Shown here: piece after piece, positions 53,061 through 62,044 of the stretch | Numbering within the stretch: position 1 is the stretch's first letter | How the letters are laid out: every line of letters starts with the position of its first letter | NCBI RefSeq assembly: GCF_013359695.1 | Contig: NZ_JABFMU010000002.1 | Coordinates: 186,001-250,000 of the forward strand | Direction: 5' to 3' | DNA: 64,000 nucleotides | From: Pseudomonas sp. C2B4 | GTDB lineage: Bacteria; Pseudomonadota; Gammaproteobacteria; Pseudomonadales; Pseudomonadaceae | Position numbers and translations under genes: made by a program | Notes under the pieces: model-generated | What the model saw: only the letters and a program-made list of their open reading frames with translations | What the model was told of the DNA's origin: nothing | The model's database searches: none

Positions 53061-53990
53061 TCAGCTCAGGCCATCCAGCTCCGGCGGGCCGCTCAAACGT
53101 TCATCCGGCCGATTCATCACCTCTTCAAGCAAGGTCCGCAGCAACGCGAGCGAGGCCTGCTGCCGTTGCACATCCCTGCACACCAATCCTACTTTCAGTG
53201 GCACCCTCGGTTCGCTCAGGGGCTTCCACAGCAACTCCTTATTGCCATGAGCCTTTTGCGAACGCCCCGGCAGCACCGTCGCCAATCGCGTGTGCGGCAG
53301 GCTGTCGAGTATTCCGGCCATGTTGTTCAGTTCTGCCTGCACTTGTGGCCGTCGCCCCAGATTTGCCAGTTGCGCCTGCCAGATTTGCCGCACTTGGAAC
53401 TCCTCGCCCAGTAACAGCATTGGCAGCTCGGCGGCCTGGCTCATGGACACCTTCTTGAATTCGCGCAGTGGATGCTCCGCCGGGATGACAAGGGTCAGTT
53501 CATCTTCGTACAGCATCACGCCATGCAGTCCCGGTTGCCGGGGCGGCAGATAGCTGATGCCGATATCCAACGAACCATTGAGCAGTCGTCGCTCGATCTC
53601 CAACCCCGTCAATTCGTAGATCTGCACCACCAGATGCGGCTGCGCCTTGCGCACCCGTTCAAGCATCTGCGGCACCAGGCTGGTATGGACCGTCTGCAAG
53701 ACACCGATGGCCAGTGTGCGCAACGCCTGGCCCTTGAAATTGCCGAGCGCTTCGCGGGCCCGTTGCAGGCCGTCGAGCAAGGGCAGGGCATGGTTGTACA
53801 GCGTGTGGGCCGCCAGCGTCGGCAACAGGCGTTTGCTGCTGCGCTCGAAGAGGCTTACATCGAGTAACTGTTCGAGGTGACGGATCTGCTGGGACAGGGC
53901 GGGTTGCGAGATCGACAGCCGTTCGGCGGCGCGCCCGACATGACCTTCTTCATAGACCGCGACGAAATAACGCAGTTGCTTGAAATCCAT
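53061..53990 (-). CDS. LysR-family transcriptional regulator
   Basis: 309 residues. The N-terminal winged helix-turn-helix (LRYFVAVYEEGHVGRAAERLSISQPALSQQIRHLE) is followed by a CynR/CbbR-like effector domain (about 92-290). It diverges from the aminotransferase gene, its likely target. A perfect 15-base palindrome covers its own start codon. Effector unknown. Confidence 0.92.
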   Translation of the reverse strand: MDFKQLRYFVAVYEEGHVGRAAERLSISQPALSQQIRHLEQLLDVSLFERSSKRLLPTLAAHTLYNHALPLLDGLQRAREALGNFKGQALRTLAIGVLQTVHTSLVPQMLERVRKAQPHLVVQIYELTGLEIERRLLNGSLDIGISYLPPRQPGLHGVMLYEDELTLVIPAEHPLREFKKVSMSQAAELPMLLLGEEFQVRQIWQAQLANLGRRPQVQAELNNMAGILDSLPHTRLATVLPGRSQKAHGNKELLWKPLSEPRVPLKVGLVCRDVQRQQASLALLRTLLEEVMNRPDERLSGPPELDGLS

Positions 53991-54003
53991 AAGTATTACT
54001 TAT
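53989..54003. promoter_or_regulatory. LysR-type operator at regulator start codon
   Basis: ATAAGTATTACTTAT, perfect arms ATAAGT/ACTTAT and a T-N11-A core. It overlaps the first base of the regulator ATG, so binding would block its own expression; also 158 bases upstream of the aminotransferase. Confidence 0.6.
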
Positions 54004-54112
54004 CGAAAATGCTCGGAAATCGAAATGGCTCAACGCCGTGTCTGCCCCTAGTCTAACCGCATTCATAAGGCTTACAGGGGCCACAGAACGCGATGAATAC
54101 CGATTACTTCGA

Positions 54113-54143
54113 GGGTGTTTGCATAGGTAAGGCAAAACACCCC
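54113..54143 (+). other. Leader hairpin before aminotransferase gene
   Basis: GGGTGTTTGC pairs with GCAAAACACCC (one bulged A) just before the start codon; may influence translation. No known riboswitch is recognised. Confidence 0.4.
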
Positions 54144-54160
54144 AAACGAGGGTTGAACCC

Positions 54161-55444
54161 ATGAATCTGTTCAACCTGCGCCGTCATTCACCGAGTCTCG
54201 ATGATCTGGTGGCGGGCGCTTCCTTTTCCTACAGGGACGACATCCTTTCCAGTGAGTGTTTGATGCCAAGTGTCGAGCGGCCGCAACAGGTGTTCGTCCG
54301 TGGCCAGGGCTCATGGCTGTGGGACAGTGGTGATCGTGCGTATCTGGATTTTTCCCAGGGCGGTGGGGCCAACAGCCTCGGCCACAGCCCCAAGGCACTG
54401 GTCAGTGCGATAACAGCGCAGGCCCAGTCGTTGATCAATCCTGGCTTCGGCCTGAATAACCGCGGCCTGCTCAACCTTGCCGAGCGCCTGTGCCTGAGCA
54501 CCGGCAGCGACCAGGCGTATTTGCTCAACACGGGCAGCGAAGCCTGTGAGGCGGCGATCAAACTGGCGCGTAAGTGGGGTCAGCAACATCGCAGCGGCGC
54601 TTCGCGGATTATCGTTGCCAGCAACGGCTGCCACGGTCGTAGTCTGGGGACGATGTCGGCGTCGGACAGTTCGACGCTGACGAACCGATTCGAGCCGCAA
54701 CTTCCGGGCTTCAGCCCTGTGCCGTTCAACGACCTCCCGGCACTGCACGCCGCCGTGGATGAGCGGACCGTGGCGATCATGGTTGAGCCGATCCAGAACG
54801 AGGCCGGAGTGATTCCGGCCACGGCGCATTACCTCAAAGGCGTGGAGCGTCTGTGCCGAGAACTCGGCATCCTGCTGATCCTCGACGAAGTGCAAACCGG
54901 CGTCGGTCGCTGCGGCACCTTGCTCGCCGAACAGACCTACGGCGTACGGGCCGATATCGTGGTCCTCGGCAAAGGACTGGGCGGTGGCGTGCCGCTGGCC
55001 GCCCTGCTGGCGCGGGGCAAGGCCTGCTGCTTTGAAACCGGTGAAATGAGCGGCACCCATCATGGCAATGCGCTGATGACCGTGGCAGGCCTGGCGGTGC
55101 TCGACAGCGTTCTGGACAAGACATTTCTGGAGCATGTCGGAGAAGTCGGTCAGCACCTGCGTGAGGGGCTGCAGCGGTTGTCCCATCGTTATGGCCACGG
55201 CGAATTGCGCGGCCAAGGACTGCTTTGGGGGCTGACCCTTTCAGACGATTGCGCCGATGCCGTGGTCAAGGCAGCGTTGTACGAAGGTCTGCTGCTCGAT
55301 GCCCCGCAACCCGACTGCCTGCGCTTTACCCCGGCGCTGACCGTCAGCAAGGCCAACATTGACGAAATGCTCCTGCGCCTGGCCCGCGCCTTCTCCCGAG
55401 TACGTACCGCGCAAGTGCAGTGCCGCAAAGGCATCTGCGTCTGA
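54161..55444 (+). CDS. Class III PLP aminotransferase
   Basis: 427 residues, ornithine/acetylornithine aminotransferase fold. Motifs are LDFSQGGGANSLGHSP, LLNTGSEACEAAIKLAR, LILDEVQTGVGRCG and the PLP lysine in VVLGKGLGGGVPLAALL (near 270). Substrate is not determined; the family covers amines such as acetylornithine, GABA and putrescine. The divergent LysR gene probably controls it. It is at the position of a similar enzyme in P. aeruginosa. Confidence 0.9.
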   Translation: MNLFNLRRHSPSLDDLVAGASFSYRDDILSSECLMPSVERPQQVFVRGQGSWLWDSGDRAYLDFSQGGGANSLGHSPKALVSAITAQAQSLINPGFGLNNRGLLNLAERLCLSTGSDQAYLLNTGSEACEAAIKLARKWGQQHRSGASRIIVASNGCHGRSLGTMSASDSSTLTNRFEPQLPGFSPVPFNDLPALHAAVDERTVAIMVEPIQNEAGVIPATAHYLKGVERLCRELGILLILDEVQTGVGRCGTLLAEQTYGVRADIVVLGKGLGGGVPLAALLARGKACCFETGEMSGTHHGNALMTVAGLAVLDSVLDKTFLEHVGEVGQHLREGLQRLSHRYGHGELRGQGLLWGLTLSDDCADAVVKAALYEGLLLDAPQPDCLRFTPALTVSKANIDEMLLRLARAFSRVRTAQVQCRKGICV

Positions 55445-55493
55445 CCGGACACGCCCTGCCCGAACTCCCGAACCGTCTCGCGGTATAACGCAC

Positions 55494-55531
55494 GCCCCAT
55501 GCCTGATTTTTTTGGCGTGGGGCTTTTTTTG
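55494..55531 (+). terminator. Terminator after aminotransferase
   Basis: GCCCCATGCC / GGCGTGGGGC (one G-T pair) with a T-rich loop and seven T following. Confidence 0.87.
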
Positions 55532-55635
55532 TGGCCGGGTTTTGCTAGCGATAATTTCGGCTTGAGTGGTTGCCGGATCAATGGCTTTTTAGAGGAGCGT
55601 CGGCAAGGAGCGCCGGTGCCATTGCAACCACATTG

Positions 55636-55675
55636 TTGTTGCGATGCCTTTGAGTTCTATACCACCTGGTGGTAT
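55636..55675 (+). promoter_or_regulatory. Toxin-antitoxin promoter and operator
   Basis: -35 TTGTTG (55636-55641), 16-base spacer, -10 TATACC (55658-55663). The perfect palindrome ATACCACCTGGTGGTAT (55659-55675) covers the -10, ideal for repression by the antitoxin. Confidence 0.7.
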
Positions 55676-55694
55676 GTTTTTGGAAGGGATGCCA

Positions 55695-56051
55695 ATGTCA
55701 CCAAGGCTGTTCAAGACAAAACGTTTTGCAATGCAGGCTGCGAAGGCATGGATCGGTGATGACGAACTTCAAGAGGCATTCGCCGAGATGCTCAGGGGGC
55801 AGGCGGTCGATCTTGGTGGTGGAGTCTGGAAGAAACGATTGAATGCCAATCGGCATCGGTCGATTCTCTTGGCTAAGGGTGATCGTTACTGTGTTTATCA
55901 GTTTCTCTATGCCAAGAAGGATCAGAGCAACATCACTCCGAGGCACTTGGCCGATTTACGTGAATTAGCCAAGACATACGGAGGGATGACCGAGATCGAA
56001 GTCCAGCGCTTGCTGGATATCAAGGAGTTTATGGAGATACCCCATGAGTAA
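55695..56051 (+). CDS. RelE/HigB-type toxin of a type II system
   Basis: 118 residues. RLFKTKRFAMQAAKAWIGDDELQEAFAEM, GGGVWKKRLNANRHRSILL and YCVYQFLYAKKDQSNITPRHLADLRELAK match the PF06296-type RelE-like toxin family, predicted mRNA interferases that act at the ribosome. The ATG at 55695 has GGAAGGG six bases upstream; upstream ATGs lie in the operator. The antitoxin gene overlaps its 3' end by eight bases. Toxin first and antitoxin second is the HigBA order. Confidence 0.85.
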   Translation: MSPRLFKTKRFAMQAAKAWIGDDELQEAFAEMLRGQAVDLGGGVWKKRLNANRHRSILLAKGDRYCVYQFLYAKKDQSNITPRHLADLRELAKTYGGMTEIEVQRLLDIKEFMEIPHE

Positions 56052-56364
56052 AAAATACAAAAGTGAAATAGCGGAGTCGATCCACGAATCGGCTAGTGCC
56101 CTGTATGCCATCGGCGCAATCAGCAAGGCGACCATGCGCAAATTCGATGAGTCATGCCTAGCCACGGTTCCGGATGAAATCTCGCCAGAGCAGATCAAGG
56201 CGCTGCGTGAGCGCAACAATGTCAGCCAGCCGGTGTTCGCCCGCTACTTGAACACTAGCCCTTCCACCGTCAAACAGTGGGAAGCAGGTGATAAGCACCC
56301 CAGCGGTATGGCGTTGAAGCTGTTGAGCATTGTTCAAAAGCATGGCCTGGAAATCCTGGCCTGA
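56044..56364 (+). CDS. XRE-type antitoxin
   Basis: 106 residues. The C-terminal half is a helix-turn-helix (LRERNNVSQPVFARYLNTSPSTVKQWEAGDKHPSGMALKLL). The N-terminal half is probably the toxin-binding segment. It overlaps the toxin gene and should bind the palindrome at 55659-55675. Confidence 0.87.
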   Translation: MSKKYKSEIAESIHESASALYAIGAISKATMRKFDESCLATVPDEISPEQIKALRERNNVSQPVFARYLNTSPSTVKQWEAGDKHPSGMALKLLSIVQKHGLEILA

Positions 56365-56447
56365 CTGATTTGGCTGAACCCTGCCACGCAGCACAGGTCG
56401 ATTGCATGTAGGCTCGCACGAGCCGACTTCATTCAGGAGCTGACCCC

Positions 56448-56606
56448 ATGGATTTTATTCGCATCATCATCGCCATTCTGTTGCCACCACTGGGTGTGTT
56501 TCTGCAAGTGGGATTTGGCGGGGCGTTCTGGCTGAATATTCTGTTGACCCTGTGCGGTTATATTCCGGGGATCGTGCATGCGGTGTACATCATCGCCAAG
56601 CGTTGA
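56448..56606 (+). CDS. YqaE/Pmp3-family membrane peptide
   Basis: 52 residues, almost wholly two membrane helices: MDFIRIIIAILLPPLGVFLQ and WLNILLTLCGYIPGIVHAVY, with a central GFGGAF turn. LPPLGV and GYIPGIVHA are the Pmp3/UPF0057 signatures. Family members respond to salt or membrane stress. CAGGAGCTGACCCC precedes the ATG. Small but recognisable. Confidence 0.9.
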   Translation: MDFIRIIIAILLPPLGVFLQVGFGGAFWLNILLTLCGYIPGIVHAVYIIAKR

Positions 56607-56630
56607 GTTTTGTGTTGCCGGGTAGATAGC

Positions 56631-56704
56631 TTTCGCGAGCAGGCTCGCTCCCACAAAGTTTGCGTGCACCGCAGATCCTGTGGGGGCGAGCCTGCTCGCG
56701 AACG
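56631..56704. repeat. REPIN (short form)
   Basis: Reverse core about 56632-56656 and forward core about 56678-56703 (one G replaces A: GGGGCGAGC). Lies between the Pmp3 gene and the S9 peptidase. Confidence 0.88.
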
Positions 56705-56722
56705 GGGCGACGAAATTTCTGA

Positions 56723-58546
56723 TCAGTCCCCCTGATCCATCACCCGCCGATAAAACAGCCACTCCTGCTCCAGCGCATGGGCCTGGTTGCCGGCCTTGCG
56801 GAAGCCGTGGCGTTCGTCCGCGTAGTAATGGGCTTCGACCAGAACGCCGTTGTTCTGCAGGGCTTCGACCATGTCGCGGGTCTGCTGCGGCACGACCACG
56901 GCGTCCAGTTCTCCTTGAAAGAAGATCATGGGTACGCGGATATTGCCCGCATGCAGTAACGGTGTTCGTGCGGCGTAGCGCTCGACGTCCAGCACGGGAT
57001 CGCCGATCAGCCAATCCAGGTAGTCGCCCTCGAACTTGTGGGTGGCCCGACCAAGCGCGACGGGATCGCTGACCCCATAGAGGCTGGCGCCGGCCCGGAA
57101 CACGTTGTGGAAGGCCAGTGCGCACAGCGTGGTATAGCCACCGGCGCTGCCGCCGCGAATGAATGCCTTGTCGCCGTCGATCAATCCGCGTTCGGCGAGA
57201 TGACTGACCACCGCGCAAGCGTCTTCGACATCCACATCACCCCAACTCAAATGCAGGGCCTGACGATAGGCTCGACCGTAGCCGCTGCTGCCACGGTAGT
57301 TGAGGTCGGCCACGGCGAAACCGCGCTGCGCCCAATACTGGATACGCGGGTCGAGCATCGGATAGCACGCCGAGGTCGGGCCGCCGTGGATAAACACCAC
57401 CACCGGCGGTCGTGCATCGCCAGTCATTGCCGGATAGAAGAAGCCGTGAGCTTCCCCCGCGCCGCTTGGATAGCACAGGGTTTGCGGGCGGCTGATCTGT
57501 TCGGCTGGCAACGGTGCGATGCCGCCGGCCAGCACCTGGGCTTGGCTGGTCTGGCGGTCGATGGCGATGACCGCCGAAGAACTGATCGGCGAGGCCGCGA
57601 TGCAATAAATGAATTGCTCATCCAGGGCGAGGCTGCGAAAGCGGCTGTAGTCGCCCGTAAACTCTTCACAGGTGGCCCCACAAATGCCCAGTCGGCCAAA
57701 ACCGCCTTCGGTCCAACTTGCCAGATAGTGGTCCTCGCCCAGCGGTAACCAGGTGCATCCACCGAGTTGCCATGGGGCCGGGCCATGATCGGCGGCCGCG
57801 CTCGGCAAAGGGATCAGGCCGTTCGCCGATTCCACCCAGGGTTGCCAGTAACCGCCACGATCCGTCAGGCAACACAACTGGCCGCAGCTATCAAAACGTG
57901 GTTGTTGCAGGGACTCTTGAGCTTCATTGCCGGCCACGCAATGGGCAGGGCCAAAGTCACCGTCACCTTGACGTTCGGCAATCATCAGGCGGGTTGCGGT
58001 CCAGGGCTGATCCGGCCGACTCCATTCAATCCAGGCCAAGCGCCGCGTATCAGGACTGAGCGTTGGGGCCGCGTAGAAGTCAGCGCCTTCGGCCAGTAAA
58101 TGGCGCTTGCCGTCAGCCAGATCGATCGCCACCAGACGATGTCGGTCTCGGTTTTCTTCAACTGCCAGCACCTGGCCGTTGGCGAATTGCAAGTCGCCGT
58201 AGCGGCAGATACCGGATGTCAGCACCACGGGCTCGCCCTGCAGTGATTGGCGATACAGTTGCTGATCGGCCTCATTGACGAAAACCACCCCATCGTCCGT
58301 CAGACAAAACGCACCGCCGCCATATTCGTACACCCGACTGCGTACGCTGAAATCCGGCGGCGTCAGGCATTTCGTGGTGCCATCGCGCCAATGCCAGATA
58401 CGGCAGGCGGCATCCTCCGGGCGATACTCGTTCCAGAACAGGCCCTGTGGGCCAACCTGCAGTTCGGCAAAATCGATACCGGCTGCAACGGCTCTGGCGG
58501 CGCTGAGGGGTTCAGCTTTTGGCGATGAGGCGTGAGTTTCGTTCAT
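56723..58546 (-). CDS. pqqM: S9 prolyl-oligopeptidase-family peptidase of PQQ cluster
   Basis: 607 residues. An N-terminal beta-propeller (about 1-340) covers an alpha/beta hydrolase with nucleophile [11 protein letters not shown], acid in [12 protein letters not shown] and His in [10 protein letters not shown]. It overlaps the 3' end of pqqE by 35 bases, so it belongs to the PQQ operon in this strain. It may trim peptides in PQQ maturation, but that is not proven. The name pqqM follows P. fluorescens usage. Confidence 0.85.
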   Translation of the reverse strand: MNETHASSPKAEPLSAARAVAAGIDFAELQVGPQGLFWNEYRPEDAACRIWHWRDGTTKCLTPPDFSVRSRVYEYGGGAFCLTDDGVVFVNEADQQLYRQSLQGEPVVLTSGICRYGDLQFANGQVLAVEENRDRHRLVAIDLADGKRHLLAEGADFYAAPTLSPDTRRLAWIEWSRPDQPWTATRLMIAERQGDGDFGPAHCVAGNEAQESLQQPRFDSCGQLCCLTDRGGYWQPWVESANGLIPLPSAAADHGPAPWQLGGCTWLPLGEDHYLASWTEGGFGRLGICGATCEEFTGDYSRFRSLALDEQFIYCIAASPISSSAVIAIDRQTSQAQVLAGGIAPLPAEQISRPQTLCYPSGAGEAHGFFYPAMTGDARPPVVVFIHGGPTSACYPMLDPRIQYWAQRGFAVADLNYRGSSGYGRAYRQALHLSWGDVDVEDACAVVSHLAERGLIDGDKAFIRGGSAGGYTTLCALAFHNVFRAGASLYGVSDPVALGRATHKFEGDYLDWLIGDPVLDVERYAARTPLLHAGNIRVPMIFFQGELDAVVVPQQTRDMVEALQNNGVLVEAHYYADERHGFRKAGNQAHALEQEWLFYRRVMDQGD

Positions 58547-59687
58547 TGCGAAAGGCCAGTTGTTCGATGGTCTGGGTCGCGTGCTCAGCCTCTTCGCGGG
58601 CCTTGAGAATCACGCCGTGATGTTGCGATTTGCTGCACACCGGGTCGGCGTTGCTCGCATCACCCGTGAGCATGTACGCCTGGCAGCGGCAGCCGCCGAA
58701 ATCTTTTTCCTTCTCATCACAGGAACGGCAAGGCTCAGGCATCCAGTCGTATCCGCGAAAACGGTTGAAGCCGAACGAGTCGTACCAGATGTGCTGCATG
58801 CTGTGGTCGCGCACGTTGGGAAACTGCACTGGCATCTGTCGGGCGCCATGACAGGGCAGCGCGGTTCCGTCCGGCGTGACGGTCAGAAAAATACTGCCCC
58901 AGCCGTTCATGCAGGCTTTGGGGCGTTCTTCATAATAGTCCGGCGTGACGAAAATCAGCTTGCACGGATGCCCTTCGGCTTCGAGTTTGGCGCGGTATTC
59001 ATTGGTGATTCGCTCGGCGCGCACCAGCTGTTCCCGGGTCGGCAACAACCCGACGCGATTAAGCTGCGCCCAGCCGTAGAACTGGCAGGTGGCGAGTTCG
59101 ACGAAATCCGCCTCAAGGGCAATGCACAGCTCGATGATGCGGTCGATCTTGTCGATGTTGTGCCGATGGGTCACGAAATTCAGCACCATCGGATAGCCAT
59201 GAGCCTTCACCGCGCGGGCCATTTCCAGCTTCTGCGCGAAGGCCTTTTTCGAACCAGCGAGCAGGTTGTTCACCTGTTCGTCGCTGGCCTGGAAGCTGAT
59301 CTGGATATGATCGAGGCCGGCCTTCTTGAAATCACTGATTTTCTGCTCGGTCAGGCCGATGCCGGAGGTGATCAGGTTGGTGTAGAAACCCAGCTTGCGT
59401 GCCTCGGCAATCAGCTCGGCGAGATCCTGACGCACCAGTGGCTCGCCACCGGAAAACCCCAGTTGTGCCGCGCCCATTTCCCGCGCTTCGCGAAACACCT
59501 TGATCCATTGCTCGGTGCTGAGTTCTTTGCCTTGCTCGGCGAAATCCAGCGGGTTGGAGCAGTACGGGCACTGCAGCGGGCAGCGATAGGTCAGCTCGGC
59601 CAGCAGCCACAGCGGCAGGCCGATATCCGGTTTGGGCGGTAACTTGTCTGACGCAGTTTCAGGCAAGTTCGATCCAGTGCTGAGCAC
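58512..59687 (-). CDS. pqqE: PQQ synthesis radical-SAM enzyme PqqE
   Basis: 391 residues. It forms the carbon-carbon link between Glu and Tyr of PqqA. The radical-SAM motif [11 protein letters not shown] and the C-terminal SPASM-type cysteines ([17 protein letters not shown]) are present. The start is a GTG at 59687, since GGAGG lies six bases upstream; it overlaps the pqqD 3' end by 29 bases. A longer frame reading into pqqD is out of register with the family. Confidence 0.95.
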   Translation of the reverse strand: MLSTGSNLPETASDKLPPKPDIGLPLWLLAELTYRCPLQCPYCSNPLDFAEQGKELSTEQWIKVFREAREMGAAQLGFSGGEPLVRQDLAELIAEARKLGFYTNLITSGIGLTEQKISDFKKAGLDHIQISFQASDEQVNNLLAGSKKAFAQKLEMARAVKAHGYPMVLNFVTHRHNIDKIDRIIELCIALEADFVELATCQFYGWAQLNRVGLLPTREQLVRAERITNEYRAKLEAEGHPCKLIFVTPDYYEERPKACMNGWGSIFLTVTPDGTALPCHGARQMPVQFPNVRDHSMQHIWYDSFGFNRFRGYDWMPEPCRSCDEKEKDFGGCRCQAYMLTGDASNADPVCSKSQHHGVILKAREEAEHATQTIEQLAFRNERNSRLIAKS

Positions 59688-59934
59688 GGGCGACCTCCAT
59701 GAATTGCTCGATGTCGTCACCGAGCTCCGGCACGCCGGGGAACTGTTGGTCGAGTTCGGCGATGATCGCCGCGACATCGCGCTGGCCATCGATCAGACCG
59801 CCGATCAACGCGGCGCTTTCATTGAGTTTAATCATGCCTTCGGGGTACAACAGCACATGGCCTTTTTGCGCCGGCTCGTACTGGAAGCGGTAACCGGGAC
59901 GCCATGCCGGAGTCTTGCTGCGATCGAAACTCAT
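59659..59934 (-). CDS. pqqD: PQQ peptide chaperone PqqD
   Basis: 91 residues, a RiPP recognition protein that presents PqqA to PqqE. Features are [25 protein letters not shown] and [22 protein letters not shown]. Its ATG overlaps the pqqC stop by four bases. Confidence 0.95.
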   Translation of the reverse strand: MSFDRSKTPAWRPGYRFQYEPAQKGHVLLYPEGMIKLNESAALIGGLIDGQRDVAAIIAELDQQFPGVPELGDDIEQFMEVARAQHWIELA

Positions 59935-60683
59935 AACGTAATTCCCTTATGCCAGACCCGTTGCCCGGTCACGCTGTGATAGGGCGGGCGATTGAGTTCG
60001 TAGGCCATGCTCATGGCATCGAGCATGCTCCAAAGAATGTCCAGTTTGAACTGGAGAATTTCCAGCATGCGCTCCTGACCTGCCCGCGTCGTGTAATGCT
60101 GCAGTGTGATTGCCAGACCATGCTCGACATCACGGCGCGCCTGGCCCAGGCGCGTGCGGAAGTATTCGTAGCCGGCCGGGTCGATCCACGGGTAATGCTG
60201 CGGCCAACTGTCCAGGCGCGACTGGTGGATCTGCGGCGCGAACAGTTCGGTCAGCGAACTGCTGGCGGCTTCCTGCCAGCTGGCGCGTCGGGCGAAGTTG
60301 ACGTAGGCGTCCACGGCGAAGCGTACGCCGGGCAGTACCAGTTCCTGGGAACGCAGCTGATCCGGGTCGAGGCCAACCGCCTGGCCCAGACGCAGCCAGG
60401 CTTCGATGCCGCCGTCTTCGCCGGGGGCGCCGTCATGGTCGAGCAGGCGCTGAATCCACTCGCGACGGATCTCGCGGTCCGGGCAGTTGGCCAGAATGGC
60501 GGCGTCTTTGAGCGGGATGTTCACTTGGTAGTAGAAACGGTTGGCGACCCAGCCCTGGATCTGTTCGCGGGTGGCCCGACCTTCATACATCGCCACGTGG
60601 TAGGGGTGGTGGATGTGGTAATACGCGCCCTTGGCGCGTAGCGCGGCTTCGAATTCGGCGGGGGACATTGGGGTGTCGGTCAT
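59931..60683 (-). CDS. pqqC: Pyrroloquinoline-quinone synthase PqqC
   Basis: 250 residues; cofactor-less oxidase that closes and oxidises the last ring of [34 protein letters not shown] is the active-site region, with the His cluster. It is coupled to pqqD; a REPIN separates it from pqqB. Confidence 0.96.
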   Translation of the reverse strand: MTDTPMSPAEFEAALRAKGAYYHIHHPYHVAMYEGRATREQIQGWVANRFYYQVNIPLKDAAILANCPDREIRREWIQRLLDHDGAPGEDGGIEAWLRLGQAVGLDPDQLRSQELVLPGVRFAVDAYVNFARRASWQEAASSSLTELFAPQIHQSRLDSWPQHYPWIDPAGYEYFRTRLGQARRDVEHGLAITLQHYTTRAGQERMLEILQFKLDILWSMLDAMSMAYELNRPPYHSVTGQRVWHKGITL

Positions 60684-60732
60684 TGCGGTTCTCCGGGAAT
60701 GGGCCCTGGATGTTTGGTGCTAGTACCGGCCT

Positions 60733-60798
60733 CTTCGCGAGCAGGCTCGCTCCCACAGTTGATCGCATTTCCCTGTGGGAGCGAGCCTGCTCGCGAAT
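60733..60798. repeat. REPIN (short form)
   Basis: Reverse core about 60733-60758 and forward core about 60773-60797 in the pqqB-pqqC gap. Confidence 0.9.
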
Positions 60799-60820
60799 GA
60801 CCGCGCAGCGGTCTTAATTC

Positions 60821-61732
60821 CTACAGCACAATACTCATGCCGTCATACGCCACTTCAACATTGCGCCGATCCAGTTCCGCCCGCTGCGGCGAATCTTCGT
60901 CGAGGATCGGGTTGGTGTTGTTGATGTGGATAAGCACCTTGCGCTGTTCCGGCAGTTGCTCGAGCACTTCGAGCATGCCGCCGGGCCCGTTCTGCGCCAG
61001 GTGGCCCATTTCCCGACCGGTACGGGTGCCGACGCCACGGCGCTGCATTTCGTCGTCGTCCCACAGCGTGCCGTCCACCAGCAGGCAATCGCTGCCGGCC
61101 ATGATCTCCAGCAGCGGTGCATCGACCTTGCCCAGACCCGGTGCGTAGAACAGTTTACCGCCGGTGTTCAGGTCCTCGACGATCAAGCCGATGTTGTCGC
61201 CCGGGTGCGGATCGAAGCGGTGCGGGGAGTAGGGCGGCGCGGCGCTGCGCAATGGCAGCGGGGTGAAACGCAGGTTCGGGCAGGCCGGGATGCTGAAGCA
61301 CTGGTCCAGTTCGATTTGGTTCCAGGTCAGCCCACCGTTCCAGTGGGTCAGCATGTTGAACAACGGAAAGCCGGTGCTCAGGTCTTCGTGGACCATGTCG
61401 GTGCACCAGACCTGATGCGGGCACCCTTCGCGCAGCATGAGCAGGCCGGTGGTGTGGTCGATCTGGCTGTCCATCAGGATGATCGCGCTGATGCCGGTAT
61501 CACGCAGGGCGCGGCCCGGTTGCATCGGGGCAAAACCCTGGAGCTGGGCACGGATGTCCGGTGAGGTGTTGCACAGCACCCAGTTCACGCCGTCATCGGA
61601 AATCGCGATGGACGACTGGGTTCGCGCCTTTGCCCGAAGGCTGCCATCGCGAAAACCTGCGCAATTGGCGCAGTTGCAGTTCCACTGGGGGAAACCGCCG
61701 CCGGCGGCGGAACCTAGAATCTGGACGAACAT
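60821..61732 (-). CDS. pqqB: PQQ synthesis hydroxylase PqqB
   Basis: 303 residues, metallo-beta-lactamase fold that hydroxylates the tyrosine part of the PqqA-derived intermediate. It starts [21 protein letters not shown]; metal ligands lie in [12 protein letters not shown] and [11 protein letters not shown], and [13 protein letters not shown] ends the core. Confidence 0.95.
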   Translation of the reverse strand: MFVQILGSAAGGGFPQWNCNCANCAGFRDGSLRAKARTQSSIAISDDGVNWVLCNTSPDIRAQLQGFAPMQPGRALRDTGISAIILMDSQIDHTTGLLMLREGCPHQVWCTDMVHEDLSTGFPLFNMLTHWNGGLTWNQIELDQCFSIPACPNLRFTPLPLRSAAPPYSPHRFDPHPGDNIGLIVEDLNTGGKLFYAPGLGKVDAPLLEIMAGSDCLLVDGTLWDDDEMQRRGVGTRTGREMGHLAQNGPGGMLEVLEQLPEQRKVLIHINNTNPILDEDSPQRAELDRRNVEVAYDGMSIVL

Positions 61733-61762
61733 GGATGCTCCATCATTTCAATGCTGAAAATA

Positions 61763-61787
61763 AAACGCCTCGGGATCACCGAGGCGT
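61763..61787 (-). terminator. pqqA-pqqB terminator/attenuator
   Basis: AACGCCTCGG / CCGAGGCGTT stem, loop of five bases, with TTTTATTTT on the minus strand. Lies between pqqA and pqqB, so it limits readthrough from pqqA. Confidence 0.85.
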
Positions 61788-61814
61788 TGTGCTGCATGTC
61801 TGCGAAAGCAGAAA

Positions 61815-61889
61815 TTAGCGGCTGGCGAAGTACATGGTGACTTCAAAGCCGATACGCAGGTCGGTGTAAGCAGGTTTGGACCAGGCCAT
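61815..61889 (-). CDS. pqqA: PQQ precursor peptide PqqA
   Basis: 24-residue ribosomal precursor, too short for routine gene calling. It begins [20 protein letters not shown] and ends FASR; Glu16 and Tyr20 are the residues joined to make PQQ. AAGGAGCGCCCCC precedes the ATG. Confidence 0.95.
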   Translation of the reverse strand: MAWSKPAYTDLRIGFEVTMYFASR

Positions 61890-62044
61890 GGGGGCGCTCC
61901 TTGAGGTGATGGGACAGTTGAGACCTATACATATAGTCCACCTCCAGCCGGAGATGTTCAGATAGTTAGGTAGCTATGTTACTTAAAATTTCACAAGAAT
62001 TGGCTGCAAGTGTTCGAGAAAGTTAATTGCAGCCCCGGTAATGA
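61890..62044 (-). promoter_or_regulatory. pqqA upstream region
   Basis: 155 bases between pqqF and pqqA. It contains the palindrome CTATACATATAG (61925-61936) and a small hairpin CTCC/GGAG (61942-61953) in the leader, and AT-rich sequence further upstream. Probably carries the pqqA promoter; the exact hexamers are not clear. Confidence 0.4.
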
